Origin: Desulfovibrio sp.
GTDB lineage: Bacteria; Desulfobacterota; Desulfovibrionia; Desulfovibrionales; Desulfovibrionaceae
Assembly (NCBI GenBank): GCA_016218665.1
Contig: JACRDI010000004.1
Span: 39,359-103,358 of the forward strand
Direction: 5' to 3'
DNA: 64,000 nucleotides
This document shows, piece after piece, positions 52,121-60,963 of this stretch; the first letter of the stretch is position 1; each line of letters opens with the position of its first letter. The translations under genes were made by a program, and so were the position numbers. Under the pieces are notes generated by a model. That model worked only from the letters and a program-made list of their open reading frames with translations, had not been told where the DNA came from and did no database searches.

Positions 52121-52185
52121 GATCGTCCTCCGAATAAATATATGCCCGCCGGCTGTGGCAGCGCGGGCCTTGCAAGCTGGGCGCA

Positions 52186-52214
52186 GAACTACGGCCTTTG
52201 CCCCACCCTGTCAA
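52186..52214 (-). promoter_or_regulatory. Promoter of nfu-gltX
   Basis: On the minus strand, -35 TTGACA (52214-52209), 17-base spacer, -10 TAGTTC (52191-52186). Confidence 0.6.
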
Positions 52215-52303
52215 CGAAGGGCCGGAGCCCGTTCAGGCCGCGAGCCGTGCCGCCGACTCCTCCCGCCGACTCCTCCCGTTGAGGCCTCCCGCGACTCCTG
52301 CCG

Positions 52304-52355
52304 TTGACGCCTTCCCGGCCCTCGGCTACGTTCATTATGTCAACCCAACCATAAC
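52304..52355 (+). promoter_or_regulatory. Promoter plus ModE-like box before the orphan TupA-like gene
   Basis: -35 TTGACG (52304-52309), 17-base spacer, -10 TACGTT (52327-52332). Right after it CATTATG (52333-52339) and CATAAC (52350-52355) form an inverted repeat spaced like the palindrome at 28177-28200 (CATTAT-N12-ATAA). An operator at the transcript start is likely. Confidence 0.55.
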
Positions 52356-52373
52356 TGCCCCCGGAGGAACCCC

Positions 52374-53261
52374 ATGCGCAACCCACTTTTCGTCCTGGCC
52401 GCGCTGGCCGTCCTGTTCACCGCCGCGCCCGCCATGGCCCTCACCCTGTCCGAAACGCCCAGGGCCAAGGTGACCGAGTCCTACGGCAAGGGCAAAAACG
52501 TCTTCAGCCTGGCCACGGGCAGCCCGGGCGAGCTGGGTCTCCTGCGGGAGCTCGGCGAGGCCTTCGCCAAAAAGGCCGATGCGCGCATGGACTGGGTCAA
52601 GGCCGGCAGCGGCGAGTCCCTCGAATATCTCAAGACCAGGCAGGTGGACATGATCATGGTGCACGCCCCGGCGGCCGAGAAGAAGGCCGTGGCCGAGGGC
52701 TGGGCATCGGGCCGCGTGCTCATCGGCTCCAACGAATTCTTCATCGTCGGGCCCGCAGCCGGGCCGATGGCCGACCCGGCAGGAATCGCCAAGGCCAAGA
52801 GCGCGGCCGAGGCCTACCAGAAGATCGCCGCCGCCCAGGCCAAATTCTTCTCCCGCGGCGACGACTCCGGCACGCACAAGAAGGAGATCTCCATCTGGAA
52901 GATGGCGAACGTCATCCCCGCAGGGGACTGGTACATCGTCACCAAGGCCTTCATGACCGCCACCCTGAAGCGCGCCAACGACGAGGGCGGCTACTTCATG
53001 ACCGATTCCAGCACCTGGGCGGCGGAAAAGAAGTCCCTGCCAAGGCTGAAGATCTTCTTCAAGGGCGACAAGTACCTGGTGAACACCTACCACGCCCTGG
53101 CCGCGCCCGCCGGCGCCACGCCCGGAGCCGCCACCGCCCAGAAGTTCATCGAGTTCGTGGCCGGCGAGGAAGGCCAGAGGATCATCCGCGAATACGGCAA
53201 GAAGGCCATAGGCGAAGCCCTGTACGACGACGCCAAGTACGCCAGGCAGTACGACGACTAG
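52374..53261 (+). CDS. Orphan TupA-like substrate-binding protein
   Basis: A 295-residue secreted binding protein (signal peptide ending PAMA-LTL). It shares the TupA layout: VDMIMVHAPAAEKKAVAEGW, SNEFFIVGPAAG and SRGDDSGTHKKE. The first oxyanion loop reads ATGSPGELGLL instead of TTTSTADTGLL, so ligand choice may differ from TupA (tungstate, molybdate or another oxyanion). No permease or ATPase is adjacent; it may share TupBC or act as a sensor. GGAGG precedes the ATG. Confidence 0.82.
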   Translation: MRNPLFVLAALAVLFTAAPAMALTLSETPRAKVTESYGKGKNVFSLATGSPGELGLLRELGEAFAKKADARMDWVKAGSGESLEYLKTRQVDMIMVHAPAAEKKAVAEGWASGRVLIGSNEFFIVGPAAGPMADPAGIAKAKSAAEAYQKIAAAQAKFFSRGDDSGTHKKEISIWKMANVIPAGDWYIVTKAFMTATLKRANDEGGYFMTDSSTWAAEKKSLPRLKIFFKGDKYLVNTYHALAAPAGATPGAATAQKFIEFVAGEEGQRIIREYGKKAIGEALYDDAKYARQYDD

Positions 53262-53264
53262 CGA

Positions 53265-53672
53265 AGAGAAGCAGGGGCGCCGCCCCTGGACCCCGCTGGG
53301 GCGCTGCCCCAGACCCCGCCAGAGGGCACGAGGCCCTCTGGACTCCCTGTAACGCCGAAAGGGCCGGAGCTTCGCTCCGGCCCTTTCGGCTTAAGGGAAG
53401 GATATTCCCGCATGGTGCTTCGATCCCGACCGGGTTCTTCCCTTGCGAATGCCTGCGCTCCCGTATCTGGCGCAAGGCCGCCAGACCGGGCACCCCGCGC
53501 GGGCAGGCACAGGGCCCCGCCCAGCCATCTCCGTCGCCGCGAGGAAAATGGCCCGGACGAGCGTTGCTCGTCCGGGCCATTTTCCTCGCCATGCGGGTCC
53601 AGGGGGTGCATACCCCCGGGCGGGGTGCAAGGGGCGGAGCCCCTTGCTGATTCACGTAGCGGAGCCCCTTGC
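53265..53672. repeat. Composite interspersed element, B-hairpins-A arrangement
   Basis: This fills the 411-base gap after the orphan TupA-like gene. A B-type unit (53265-53350) is followed by a 17-bp perfect hairpin (53354-53390, loop TTC), a small TCTGGCG/CGCCAGA hairpin (53466-53485), a 23-bp perfect hairpin (arms 53539-53561 and 53565-53587, loop GTT), and an inverted A-type unit (about 53591-53672). It is the reverse orientation of the element at 33644-33905. No gene is visible here. Confidence 0.8.
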
Positions 53673-54374
53673 CTAGTCGTCGTCCTTGGGCTTTTCGATC
53701 TTGCCGGTGAGCAGCACGGCCTGCAGCAGGTGCGGGGTGACGATGCGCAGGATGCGCCGGCCTGTGGCGGCCGGGCCGCTGGCCCCGCTGGAGTCTATGG
53801 CGATGTGCCCCTGGGTGGCCAGCCCCTGCAGGTAGCCCTCGATGGTGGCGGGGCTGCAGACGAAGACGTCCGCCAGCTGGCGCACGGCGGAATCGTAGAG
53901 GATCTCGGTCCTGCCGTTGGTCTCGAAGAGATCGAGGATGCGCACGATGCCCATGGGCACGTTGGGCGCGCGCAGGGCTTTCTTGGTGGTGTTCTTGAGC
54001 CGCGTGACCATGACGTTGAGCATGGCCTGGATGGCAGGCGGCGCGGTCTGGATGTAGCCGTCCAGGTCGTCGCCGTTCAGCACCACCACCTTGGAGTCCT
54101 CCAGGGCGATGGCCGTGGCCGTGCGGCCGTGATTATCGAGGAAGAGCGCCATTTCGCCGAAGATGGACACGGGCTGCAGCACGGCGAAGACCTTCTTGCG
54201 GCCGTCCACGCTGCCGGAGATCTCCACCTTGCCTTCCACGAGGATGTAGGCCTCTTCGCCCTTGCTGCCCTCGCTGAAGATGACGTTGTGTTTGAGTACG
54301 GTGCGCTGCAGGAACGAGCCCTGGCTGACGCGCTTCATGACCACCGAGCTGTCCCGGCTCCCTGGCAGCGGCAT
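53673..54374 (-). CDS. Crp/Fnr-type cyclic-nucleotide-binding regulator
   Basis: A 233-residue regulator. The cNMP-binding beta roll has SEGSKGEEAYILVEGKVEIS, SIFGEMALFLDN and TATAIALEDSKVVVL. A winged-helix C-terminus follows (AVRQLADVFVCSPATIEGYL, then GLATQGHIAI). No Fe-S cysteine cluster is seen, so it is not FNR-like. The ATG has GAGG at proper spacing and lies 2 bases after the lipoprotein stop; an internal ATG at 54338 is possible. Confidence 0.82.
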   Translation of the reverse strand: MPLPGSRDSSVVMKRVSQGSFLQRTVLKHNVIFSEGSKGEEAYILVEGKVEISGSVDGRKKVFAVLQPVSIFGEMALFLDNHGRTATAIALEDSKVVVLNGDDLDGYIQTAPPAIQAMLNVMVTRLKNTTKKALRAPNVPMGIVRILDLFETNGRTEILYDSAVRQLADVFVCSPATIEGYLQGLATQGHIAIDSSGASGPAATGRRILRIVTPHLLQAVLLTGKIEKPKDDD

Positions 54375-54376
54375 TT

Positions 54377-54886
54377 TTACCTCGTGGTTGCGTCTTCGCT
54401 GGCGAAGAACGGCCCCTTGGCCCCCTGCTCGCCGCGCGCCTCGAACAGCACAAGGCGGTAGCCGAAGGCGATGAACAGCGGGCGCTGTCCCCATTGCTCC
54501 GGCCGCAGGGTGAACTCGAAGCCGATGCCTTCGTCGGCGCGCGCCTCCCGGGGGAGGAAGCTGCGGGTGTCCTGGGCCATCACACGGCCCTCCGGGTCGC
54601 ACAGATAGGCGGTGAAGGTGAGGGATTCGATCCACTTGGCGCCCTCGGGCAGCTTGGCCGTGTCGAGGTAGGCCCAGCCCTTGATGCCCGCCGAGTCGCC
54701 CACGGGCAGCACCTGGTAGTCGAAGCGCATGAACTTGGTGATGAGCGAGCGCGGCTCCTCAAGCGACCAGGGGTCGCGCTTCAGGTGCGCGGCGCTCATG
54801 GGGGGCCGGGCGCAGCCCCAGAGAAGGGCGCTGGCGGCCAGCAGCAGGGCGCAGAGTGCGGCGACGGCGATCTTTCCCTTTTTCAT
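54377..54886 (-). CDS. Lipoprotein of unknown function
   Basis: A 169-residue lipoprotein (MKKGKIAVAALCALLLAASA, then lipobox LLWGC). The mature part has FMRFDYQVLPVGDSAGIKGW and LTFTAYLCDPEGRVMAQDTR, and ends FGYRLVLFEARGEQGAKGPF, a beta-rich domain I do not recognise. The codons upstream of the ATG are open back to a TTG at 54925. It forms a two-gene operon with the Crp-type regulator. Confidence 0.7.
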   Translation of the reverse strand: MKKGKIAVAALCALLLAASALLWGCARPPMSAAHLKRDPWSLEEPRSLITKFMRFDYQVLPVGDSAGIKGWAYLDTAKLPEGAKWIESLTFTAYLCDPEGRVMAQDTRSFLPREARADEGIGFEFTLRPEQWGQRPLFIAFGYRLVLFEARGEQGAKGPFFASEDATTR

Positions 54887-54934
54887 GACTACTGAACTAT
54901 CACAACCGCCGCAGGATGCAAACAATTCGTGCGC

Positions 54935-56605
54935 TCAAAGCCCGGCGCGCAGCCTGCCCCACTTGGCGGCCAGGTCGTCCCACAGGGCGGCCAGCCCGGC
55001 GCGGAAGGCCGCGTCCATGGACTCCCGCGTGTGCTTGCCCTCCAGCTTTATCTTGTTGCCGAAGACCTGGCCCATGGCCGCCGGGCCCTTGGCTTTCGCA
55101 AGGCTGGAATGCTGCACGTGGGCGATGGCCACATCCCCGGCGTACACGGCCGGGCGGCCGGCCACCGCGCTGCGCAGGTCGCGGTCCAGGTCGTCGAACT
55201 GCGTGGGGCTGAAGCGGATGTCGAAGCCGCCCAGTTCGCGCAGCACGGCGGTGCGCAGGGCGTGGCAGCAGCCGGAGACGTGCGCGGCCGGGCGCGCGTA
55301 GGAGAACAGGCCGAAGTCCAGCGCGCCCGCGCAGTTGTCGAAGACGTTCACGTGCTCCGGCAGGCCCCGCACCGTGCCCTCCCGCCCGGTGGGGGCAAAG
55401 AGCTGGTAGTCCGCGCTCTGCAGGCAGGGCGGCGGCGTGGCGGAAACGATGCGGCAGCCCGCGGCCCCGGCCTGGGGCCGGGAAATGGCCTCGCCCAGCA
55501 GGCGGCCCAGCCAGCGCGGCGGCAAGAGCACGTCGTCGTCCAGGAACACGGCGAATTCGGAATCCTGCACCTCGGGCTGGGCGATGAGCCAGTTGCGCGC
55601 GGCGGGCGCGCCCACGTTCACCGGCAGGCCGATGACCCGCATGGTCCCCGGCGGGAACAGCCCGGCGCAGGCGCGCATGACGTCGCCCGTGCCGTCGCCC
55701 TTTCCCGTGCCGTCAGTGGACCCGTTGTCGAGCGCCAGGATGCGCGCACGGCCGTAGTCGGTGCGGGCGAGGCTCTCCAGCGTCTGCCGGGTGAGCTCGG
55801 CCTTGTTCCAGGAGTACACCAGGATCACGGCGCGGGCGGTGTCCTCCGGCGTGGCCACGGGCGGGGGGACAAGGAGGTCGTGCAGCTTGAGGCCCAGGTG
55901 CGTGTGCCAGGGCAGGGCGGAAAAGAGCGCGGCCAGTTGCTCGCGCCCGGCCTGCGCCTCGCCCAGGCGCAGCAGCAGCTCCGCCCGCAGGAAGGCCGCG
56001 AACCCGCCGAACAGGCCGGCATCCACGGTGTCCAGGGCGGCCAGGGCCTTGTCGGCCGGGCCGTAGAGGAAACGGGCCTCGGCCTCCAGCCGGGCGCGCA
56101 GGGGCAGCATGTCCGCGGGCCAGGCGCAGGCCTCCAGGGCGGCCAGGGGCAGCTCGGCCGAGCCCTGGCGCAGGAGCCCGTCCCAGGCCGGGGCCAGCCA
56201 GGCCAGGCCGTGTTGCGCGGCGCGCAGGTTCGGCAGCAGCACCCGCAGGATGAGCCCCATGTCGCCCGTGGCCATGAGGCCGGCCACCTCGTCAAAGTCC
56301 GGGCCGCCCGCCAGGCGCTGCAGCAACGCCACGGCGAAGCTCCGCGCGGGCGCTCCCGGCGGGGTGTGGGCCAGGGCCTCTGCGCGGGCGGGGTCCAGCG
56401 GGGCCCGCTGCCAGCCCCACAGGGCCAGCCCGGCTCCAGCGGCGGCGATGTCGGCGTCCTTGGAGTCCAGGGCGGTGAGGGCCAGGTAGCGCGCCAGGCC
56501 CGGCTCCTCCAGGCCCATGGCCCACTGGGGCAGCACCGGGCGCAGCTTGTCAGCCAGGGCCGGGGCGGCTATGGAGAGTGCGGGGAAACCGGCGGGACGG
56601 AACAT
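54935..56605 (-). CDS. Family 2 glycosyltransferase with N-terminal helical extension
   Basis: A 556-residue protein. Residues about 1-265 are Ala/Leu-rich, helical, TPR-like and not recognised. Residues about 270-540 are a GT-A glycosyltransferase: AVILVYSWNKAELTRQTLES, ILALDNGSTDGTG, VGAPAARNWLI and the DXD-like FLDDDVLLPP. It likely transfers a sugar from a nucleotide donor for a surface polymer, but acceptor and donor are unknown. Divergent from the TsaC-type gene. Confidence 0.8.
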   Translation of the reverse strand: MFRPAGFPALSIAAPALADKLRPVLPQWAMGLEEPGLARYLALTALDSKDADIAAAGAGLALWGWQRAPLDPARAEALAHTPPGAPARSFAVALLQRLAGGPDFDEVAGLMATGDMGLILRVLLPNLRAAQHGLAWLAPAWDGLLRQGSAELPLAALEACAWPADMLPLRARLEAEARFLYGPADKALAALDTVDAGLFGGFAAFLRAELLLRLGEAQAGREQLAALFSALPWHTHLGLKLHDLLVPPPVATPEDTARAVILVYSWNKAELTRQTLESLARTDYGRARILALDNGSTDGTGKGDGTGDVMRACAGLFPPGTMRVIGLPVNVGAPAARNWLIAQPEVQDSEFAVFLDDDVLLPPRWLGRLLGEAISRPQAGAAGCRIVSATPPPCLQSADYQLFAPTGREGTVRGLPEHVNVFDNCAGALDFGLFSYARPAAHVSGCCHALRTAVLRELGGFDIRFSPTQFDDLDRDLRSAVAGRPAVYAGDVAIAHVQHSSLAKAKGPAAMGQVFGNKIKLEGKHTRESMDAAFRAGLAALWDDLAAKWGRLRAGL

Positions 56606-56699
56606 GCGGCCTCGCTTGGAATATGGAAGATGGCGCCTCGGGAATCCAGGCGCGAACATAGCGTAAACGATGCGGGAAGGAAAGGAGCGGCCGGGCGGC

Positions 56700-57371
56700 A
56701 TGACCAGCGATCAGCCGATCGATCAGCAACAGGCCCTGGAGCGGGAACTGGCCGCGGCGGCGCGGGCGCTGCGCTCCGGCGGGGTGGCCGCCTACCCCAC
56801 GGAAACCCTCTACGCCCTGGGCTGCCGCGCCCAGGACGCCGCCGCCTGCGCCAAGGTCGCCGCCCTCAAGGGCCGGCCCGAGGCCAAGCCCTTTCCGCTC
56901 ATCGTGGCCGACATGGACGGCCTTGCGGCCATAGCCCAGGAACTGCCGCCGGACCTGCTGCGCCTGGCCGAGGCCTTCTGGCCAGGGCCGCTTTCCGTGC
57001 TGGTGCGCACCAGGGACTTCCTGGCTCCCAACGTGCGCGACGCCGCGGGCTTCTCCTCGGTGCGCGTCACCCCGCACCCCACGGCGCGAAAGCTGTGCCG
57101 CCTGGCCGGCCCGGCCCTTGTGGCCACCAGCGCCAACAAAAGCGGCCAGCCAGCAACCGCCCTGCCAGGCCAGCTCGACCCGGACCTGCTCTCCGGTGCG
57201 GACGCTGCCGTGCTTTCCCGCCCCTGGCCCGGCGGGGGCGCACCCTCCACCCTGCTGCGCCTGCTGGGCGGCGGCCAGGCCCAGGTGCTGCGCCTTGGCG
57301 CCGTAGGCCTCGCAGAGCTTTCGCGCGTGCTGCGCATGGCGCCCCAAGCGCCCCCTGCGGCGGCCCGTTAA
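56700..57371 (+). CDS. L-threonylcarbamoyladenylate synthase (TsaC/YrdC family)
   Basis: A YrdC-domain enzyme of about 223 residues that makes threonylcarbamoyl-AMP for the t6A tRNA modification. GGVAAYPTETLYALGCRAQD, KGRPEAKPFPLIV, FWPGPLSVLV and ATSANKSGQPA are all signature motifs. I chose the ATG giving MTSDQPIDQQ; another lies 30 bases upstream. Confidence 0.9.
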   Translation: MTSDQPIDQQQALERELAAAARALRSGGVAAYPTETLYALGCRAQDAAACAKVAALKGRPEAKPFPLIVADMDGLAAIAQELPPDLLRLAEAFWPGPLSVLVRTRDFLAPNVRDAAGFSSVRVTPHPTARKLCRLAGPALVATSANKSGQPATALPGQLDPDLLSGADAAVLSRPWPGGGAPSTLLRLLGGGQAQVLRLGAVGLAELSRVLRMAPQAPPAAAR

Positions 57372-57587
57372 AAATCCTGAACCAGCCTGGGGCCCAAACC
57401 CTGGGGAAAGCCCAGCCAAGTAAAAAAACTTAAACCGTTTTCTGAGTTTCCGGCCCGCCGGATGCGCGCCCCTCGAAAAACACAAAACTCTAACACACTG
57501 AATACAAAAGATAAAAATTTTATTTTCGCGGATGCGCACGCTTTGGCCCGCCTCTTGCTCTATTCAGTGCATCCTTCCTTCTTTTGC

Positions 57588-57635
57588 CGAAGTCAGCTTC
57601 CCCGGGGCGGTCCCGCGGGAAGCTGACTTCGTTTT
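57588..57635 (+). terminator. Strong hairpin with T run in the 57.4-58.1 kb gap
   Basis: CGAAGTCAGCTTCCC (57588-57602) pairs perfectly with GGGAAGCTGACTTCG (57617-57631), followed by TTTT. It lies 217 bases after the TsaC-type gene, downstream of an AT-rich stretch (57475-57530). It could terminate that gene or a small RNA. The rest of the gap (57636-58000) holds only GC-rich repeats such as GCCGGGCAGGGGCTG (twice). Confidence 0.65.
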
Positions 57636-58006
57636 GGGCTCCGGCGATTCCACCGCCCAACGGCCAGCGCCCGATGCAAATCCACAACACCATGTAATCA
57701 AACAATATTATCGACACATCCGCCAGCCGCCTGCCCTCACGAAATCCCCTGCGCAGCGCGCCGGGCAGGGGCTGCGCAGGCTCCGCGCACGTGCCGGGCA
57801 GGGGCTGACGCCCCGCCGCAACCGCCCTTCGGGGTCGCCGCCGCGGTGCAAAGACTTATACCGGCCCTCGCCGGCGCCAGCCCTCCGGTCCGCCTCAGGG
57901 GAGAAAGCCCCATGCCGGGACGCCCGCCGAAGCGCGGCGGGAAATGCCGCCACGCGCCCTGGGGCAGCGTCACGAATTCAAGAACTCACCGGCATGTCAC
58001 AGGTTT

Positions 58007-58061
58007 GTGCTTGTAAGTGGAATAGAAATCGCCTATCGAGAAAAGGCTCCGGTACAAGCAC
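58007..58061 (+). promoter_or_regulatory. Promoter flanked by inverted repeats before the Nudix gene
   Basis: -35 TTGTAA (58011-58016), 17-base spacer, -10 TATCGA (58034-58039). GTGCTTGTA (58007-58015) and TACAAGCAC (58053-58061) are perfect inverted copies on either side, so they may be operator half-sites or a transcript stem. Confidence 0.5.
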
Positions 58062-58097
58062 GTGCGTGGATCGGAAGTTTTTTTCAAGGAATTCCGC

Positions 58098-58523
58098 GTG
58101 TCGAACTCCTCGCAGCACCGCAACCCCGCGCCCACGGTGGACGTCGTGATCTATGATCCGGCCAGGGGTGTGGTGCTGGTGGAGCGGAAAAATCCCCCCC
58201 ATGGTTGGGCTCTGCCGGGCGGGTTCATCGACTACGGCGAGACCTGCGAGGCTGCGGCGCGGCGGGAGATGCTTGAGGAAACCGGACTCGAGGTGGTGCT
58301 CACCGGGCTCCTGGGCGTCTACTCCGACCCGGCCCGCGATCCGCGCGGCCACACCATGAGCGTGGTCTACACGGCGCAGGCCGTGGATGCGGGAGCGCTG
58401 GCCGCCGGAGACGACGCCGCCAGGGCCGCCTTTTTCCCCCTGGACGCCCTGCCGCCCCTGGCCTTCGACCACGGGCGCATCGTCCAGGATTTCATGGCCG
58501 GGCTTTCGCGCCTGCGCCCGTAA
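58098..58523 (+). CDS. Nudix hydrolase, ADP-ribose pyrophosphatase-like
   Basis: A 141-residue Nudix enzyme that cleaves nucleoside diphosphate derivatives. The Nudix box is GGFIDYGETCEAAARREMLE followed by ETGLEV, with every catalytic Glu and the Arg present. The upstream NPPHGWALPGG is typical of ADP-ribose and NADH type members. The GTG start has AAGGA at proper spacing; an in-frame GTG at 58062 has none. Confidence 0.9.
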   Translation: MSNSSQHRNPAPTVDVVIYDPARGVVLVERKNPPHGWALPGGFIDYGETCEAAARREMLEETGLEVVLTGLLGVYSDPARDPRGHTMSVVYTAQAVDAGALAAGDDAARAAFFPLDALPPLAFDHGRIVQDFMAGLSRLRP

Positions 58524-58592
58524 GGATTCGAAGGCGGGCAGCCCGCCACAGACCCCGCCGGCCCCGCGCGGCCGGCTGATTCGAGGAGCAGC

Positions 58593-60053
58593 ATGGGCAT
58601 CAAGCCGCTTGTCCTGTTCATGACCTCGGAGATCTACCCCTTCTCCAAGACCGGCGGCCTGGCCGACGTGCTGGGCGCGTTGCCGCTGACGCTCTTCCGC
58701 ATGGGCGTGAACACGGCCGTGGTGACCCCGCTGTACGGCCGCATGAACACCTCGGAATTCGGCCTGCGCCTGCTCACCGAGCGCTGCCCCGTGGGCTACC
58801 CCTGGGCGCCCATCACGGCGGAGATCTACCAGGCCGACTACTACGGCATGCCCGTGTACTTCGTGGGCCGGGGCGAATACTTCGACCGCCGGAACCTCTA
58901 CAACACCCACGCGGGCGACTATTTCGACAACTGCGAGCGCTTCAATTTCTTCTGCCGGGCCACGCTCGAATGGGCGAGACGGCTGGACTGGGCCCCGGCG
59001 GTCATCCACGCCCACGACTGGCAGAGCGCGCTGGTGCCCGCCTACCTGCACTTCTGGCGCAGGACCGACCCCTTCTGGAAGGACACCAAGACGGTCATCA
59101 CCATCCACAACCTGGCCTTCCAGGGGCGCTTCGCCTCGCGGCTGTTCTTCGAGTCCGGCCTGCCGGCCGAGGCCTGGAACATGGACGGGGCCGAGTTCTT
59201 CGGCGACTTCAACCTGCTCAAGACCGGCATCGCCTATGCCGACTCCGTGACCACGGTGAGCCCCTCCTACGCCGACGAGATCCTGACCCCGCGGTTCGGC
59301 TGCGGGCTGGAGGGCATGCTCGGCAAGCGGCGCGGGGTGCTGCGCGGCATTCTGAACGGGGCGGACTATTCGGTATGGGACCCGCGCGACGACAAGTACC
59401 TGCCCTGCATCTACAAGGCCGGCTGCGCCGAGGGCAAGCAGGACTGCAAGAACGCGCTTTTGAAGGAAATGCACCTGCCCGACCAGCTGGAAGACAAGCC
59501 GGTCATGAGCTTCATCGGCCGCTTCCGCGGGCAGAAGGGCGTGGACCTTCTGATCGACATCATCCCGAAGCTCATGGAGCAGGAGGTGGGGCTCATCGTG
59601 CTGGGCGAGGGCAAGCTGGAGCACGAGGCCAGGCTGCAGGAGCTGGCCGAGGTGCACCAGGACCGCCTGCGGGTCATCGTGGGCTACTCCGAGGACCTGG
59701 CCCACCGCATCCAGGCCGGGTCGGACATCTTCCTCATGCCCTCGCGCTACGAGCCCTGCGGCCTGACGCAGATGTACGCGCTGCGCTTCGGCACCCCTCC
59801 CGTGGCCACGGCCGTGGGCGGCCTGCGCGACACCATCACGCCCTACCCGGCGCCCAACGCCACGGGCTTCACCTTCCAGAACCCCACGGCCGACGAGTTC
59901 TACGCCGCCGTGCGCCAGGCCCTGGACCTGTGGCGCAAGAACAAGCCCCGCTGGAAGGGCATGGTGGACCGGGCCATGGCCCAGGACTTCAGCTGGGAGC
60001 AGTCCGCCGCCCGCTACATCGACCTCTACCGCTCCCTTGGCGCGCGCCTGTAG
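58593..60053 (+). CDS. glgA: Glycogen synthase
   Basis: GT5 glycosyltransferase of 486 residues that extends alpha-1,4-glucan from ADP-glucose. The ADP-glucose site is [14 protein letters not shown] (residues about 18-31). [33 protein letters not shown] and the C-terminal [20 protein letters not shown] are conserved. It lies between the Nudix gene and a CBM48 protein, upstream of malQ, so this is a glycogen cluster. Confidence 0.96.
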   Translation: MGIKPLVLFMTSEIYPFSKTGGLADVLGALPLTLFRMGVNTAVVTPLYGRMNTSEFGLRLLTERCPVGYPWAPITAEIYQADYYGMPVYFVGRGEYFDRRNLYNTHAGDYFDNCERFNFFCRATLEWARRLDWAPAVIHAHDWQSALVPAYLHFWRRTDPFWKDTKTVITIHNLAFQGRFASRLFFESGLPAEAWNMDGAEFFGDFNLLKTGIAYADSVTTVSPSYADEILTPRFGCGLEGMLGKRRGVLRGILNGADYSVWDPRDDKYLPCIYKAGCAEGKQDCKNALLKEMHLPDQLEDKPVMSFIGRFRGQKGVDLLIDIIPKLMEQEVGLIVLGEGKLEHEARLQELAEVHQDRLRVIVGYSEDLAHRIQAGSDIFLMPSRYEPCGLTQMYALRFGTPPVATAVGGLRDTITPYPAPNATGFTFQNPTADEFYAAVRQALDLWRKNKPRWKGMVDRAMAQDFSWEQSAARYIDLYRSLGARL

Positions 60054-60127
60054 GCCGCCCGCCACGCCCGGCCCGGCGCTGCGGGTCCAACCGCGCCAAC
60101 TGGTTCCACCACAGGGGGGATGACGCC

Positions 60128-60427
60128 ATGCCGCTTTCCAAGAAGTTTTCCAAGGACAAGACCGTGTGCAAGGTGGGATTCAGCATGCAGGAGGACGCCG
60201 TGGGACGCCCGGCCAAGCTCTTCCTGGCGGGAGAGTTCAACGGCTGGAAGCCCGCGCCCATGCGCAAGACCAAGGGAGTGTTCGCCCTCGGCGTGGAGCT
60301 GCCCGCCGGGGCCAGCTACCAGTACCGCTACGTGACCGACGCCGGCCAGTGGCTGAACGACACCGAGGCCGACTGCTACGTCTTCAGCCCCTTCGCCGAC
60401 GCCGACAACTCCGTGGTCGTGCTGTAG
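60128..60427 (+). CDS. Stand-alone CBM48 (glycogen-binding) protein
   Basis: A 99-residue protein that is one isoamylase-N/AMPK-beta glycogen-binding domain: RPAKLFLAGEFNGWKPAPMR (about 26-45) and GASYQYRYVTDAGQWLNDTE, with conserved Trp residues. No catalytic domain. It follows glgA by 74 bases and may tether glycogen enzymes or sense glycogen. Confidence 0.85.
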   Translation: MPLSKKFSKDKTVCKVGFSMQEDAVGRPAKLFLAGEFNGWKPAPMRKTKGVFALGVELPAGASYQYRYVTDAGQWLNDTEADCYVFSPFADADNSVVVL

Positions 60428-60445
60428 CGGACGGGGGCCGTATGC

Positions 60446-60814
60446 CTAGTGCGTGGGGCCGCTGCGCTGGCGCAGGCCCCACAGCCCGCGCGGAATGGGC
60501 AGGCAGAAGCTCTCGTCCGGGAAGTCCGCGCAGAGGATGAGCCCGCCGGTGCGCCCCTCCCAGAACACGCGGTCCAGGAACAGCGCCAGGGCGCGGGCCA
60601 GGGGCACCTCGCGCTCCTCCACCGCGCCGAAGCGGCTCAACACCTCGATGGCCGCGCGGCGCACCAGGCGCATGCCCTGGGTGGTCAGCGCCAGGTCCTC
60701 GTAGTCCAGTTCGTGCAGGTCGCCGCCGGCCTCGGCCAGTGCCTCCTGGACCCTGTGCGGGGCAAAGGCGGCCAGGGCCCCGATGTTTTTGCCTTCCATG
60801 GTGATGGCGCGCAT
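60446..60814 (-). CDS. Hypothetical protein
   Basis: A 122-residue cytoplasmic protein with no family I recognise. It begins MRAITMEGKNIGALAAFAPH and ends with FCLPIPRGLWGLRQRSGP. GGGAGG precedes the ATG. It lies in antiparallel orientation between the CBM48 gene and malQ, so it is its own unit. An ATG 33 bases further upstream is less likely. Confidence 0.65.
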   Translation of the reverse strand: MRAITMEGKNIGALAAFAPHRVQEALAEAGGDLHELDYEDLALTTQGMRLVRRAAIEVLSRFGAVEEREVPLARALALFLDRVFWEGRTGGLILCADFPDESFCLPIPRGLWGLRQRSGPTH

Positions 60815-60963
60815 GTGTGCCTCCCTGTCCCGCGTCGTGCGGGGCACCAGGATGGATGCACCTTGCGTGCCATGCCCCGGACGGGAACTTCCGTCCGGCG
60901 GCGGAAGCGTGTATGCAGGGGGCGACGGCCATTTTTCCGGCGCACGCGCCCAAAGGAGACCCC

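Noticed and set aside
57532..58149. 205-codon plus-strand frame before the Nudix gene
   Set aside because: It runs through the terminator-like hairpin and the Nudix promoter, with Arg/Pro/Ser-rich composition and no ribosome site.
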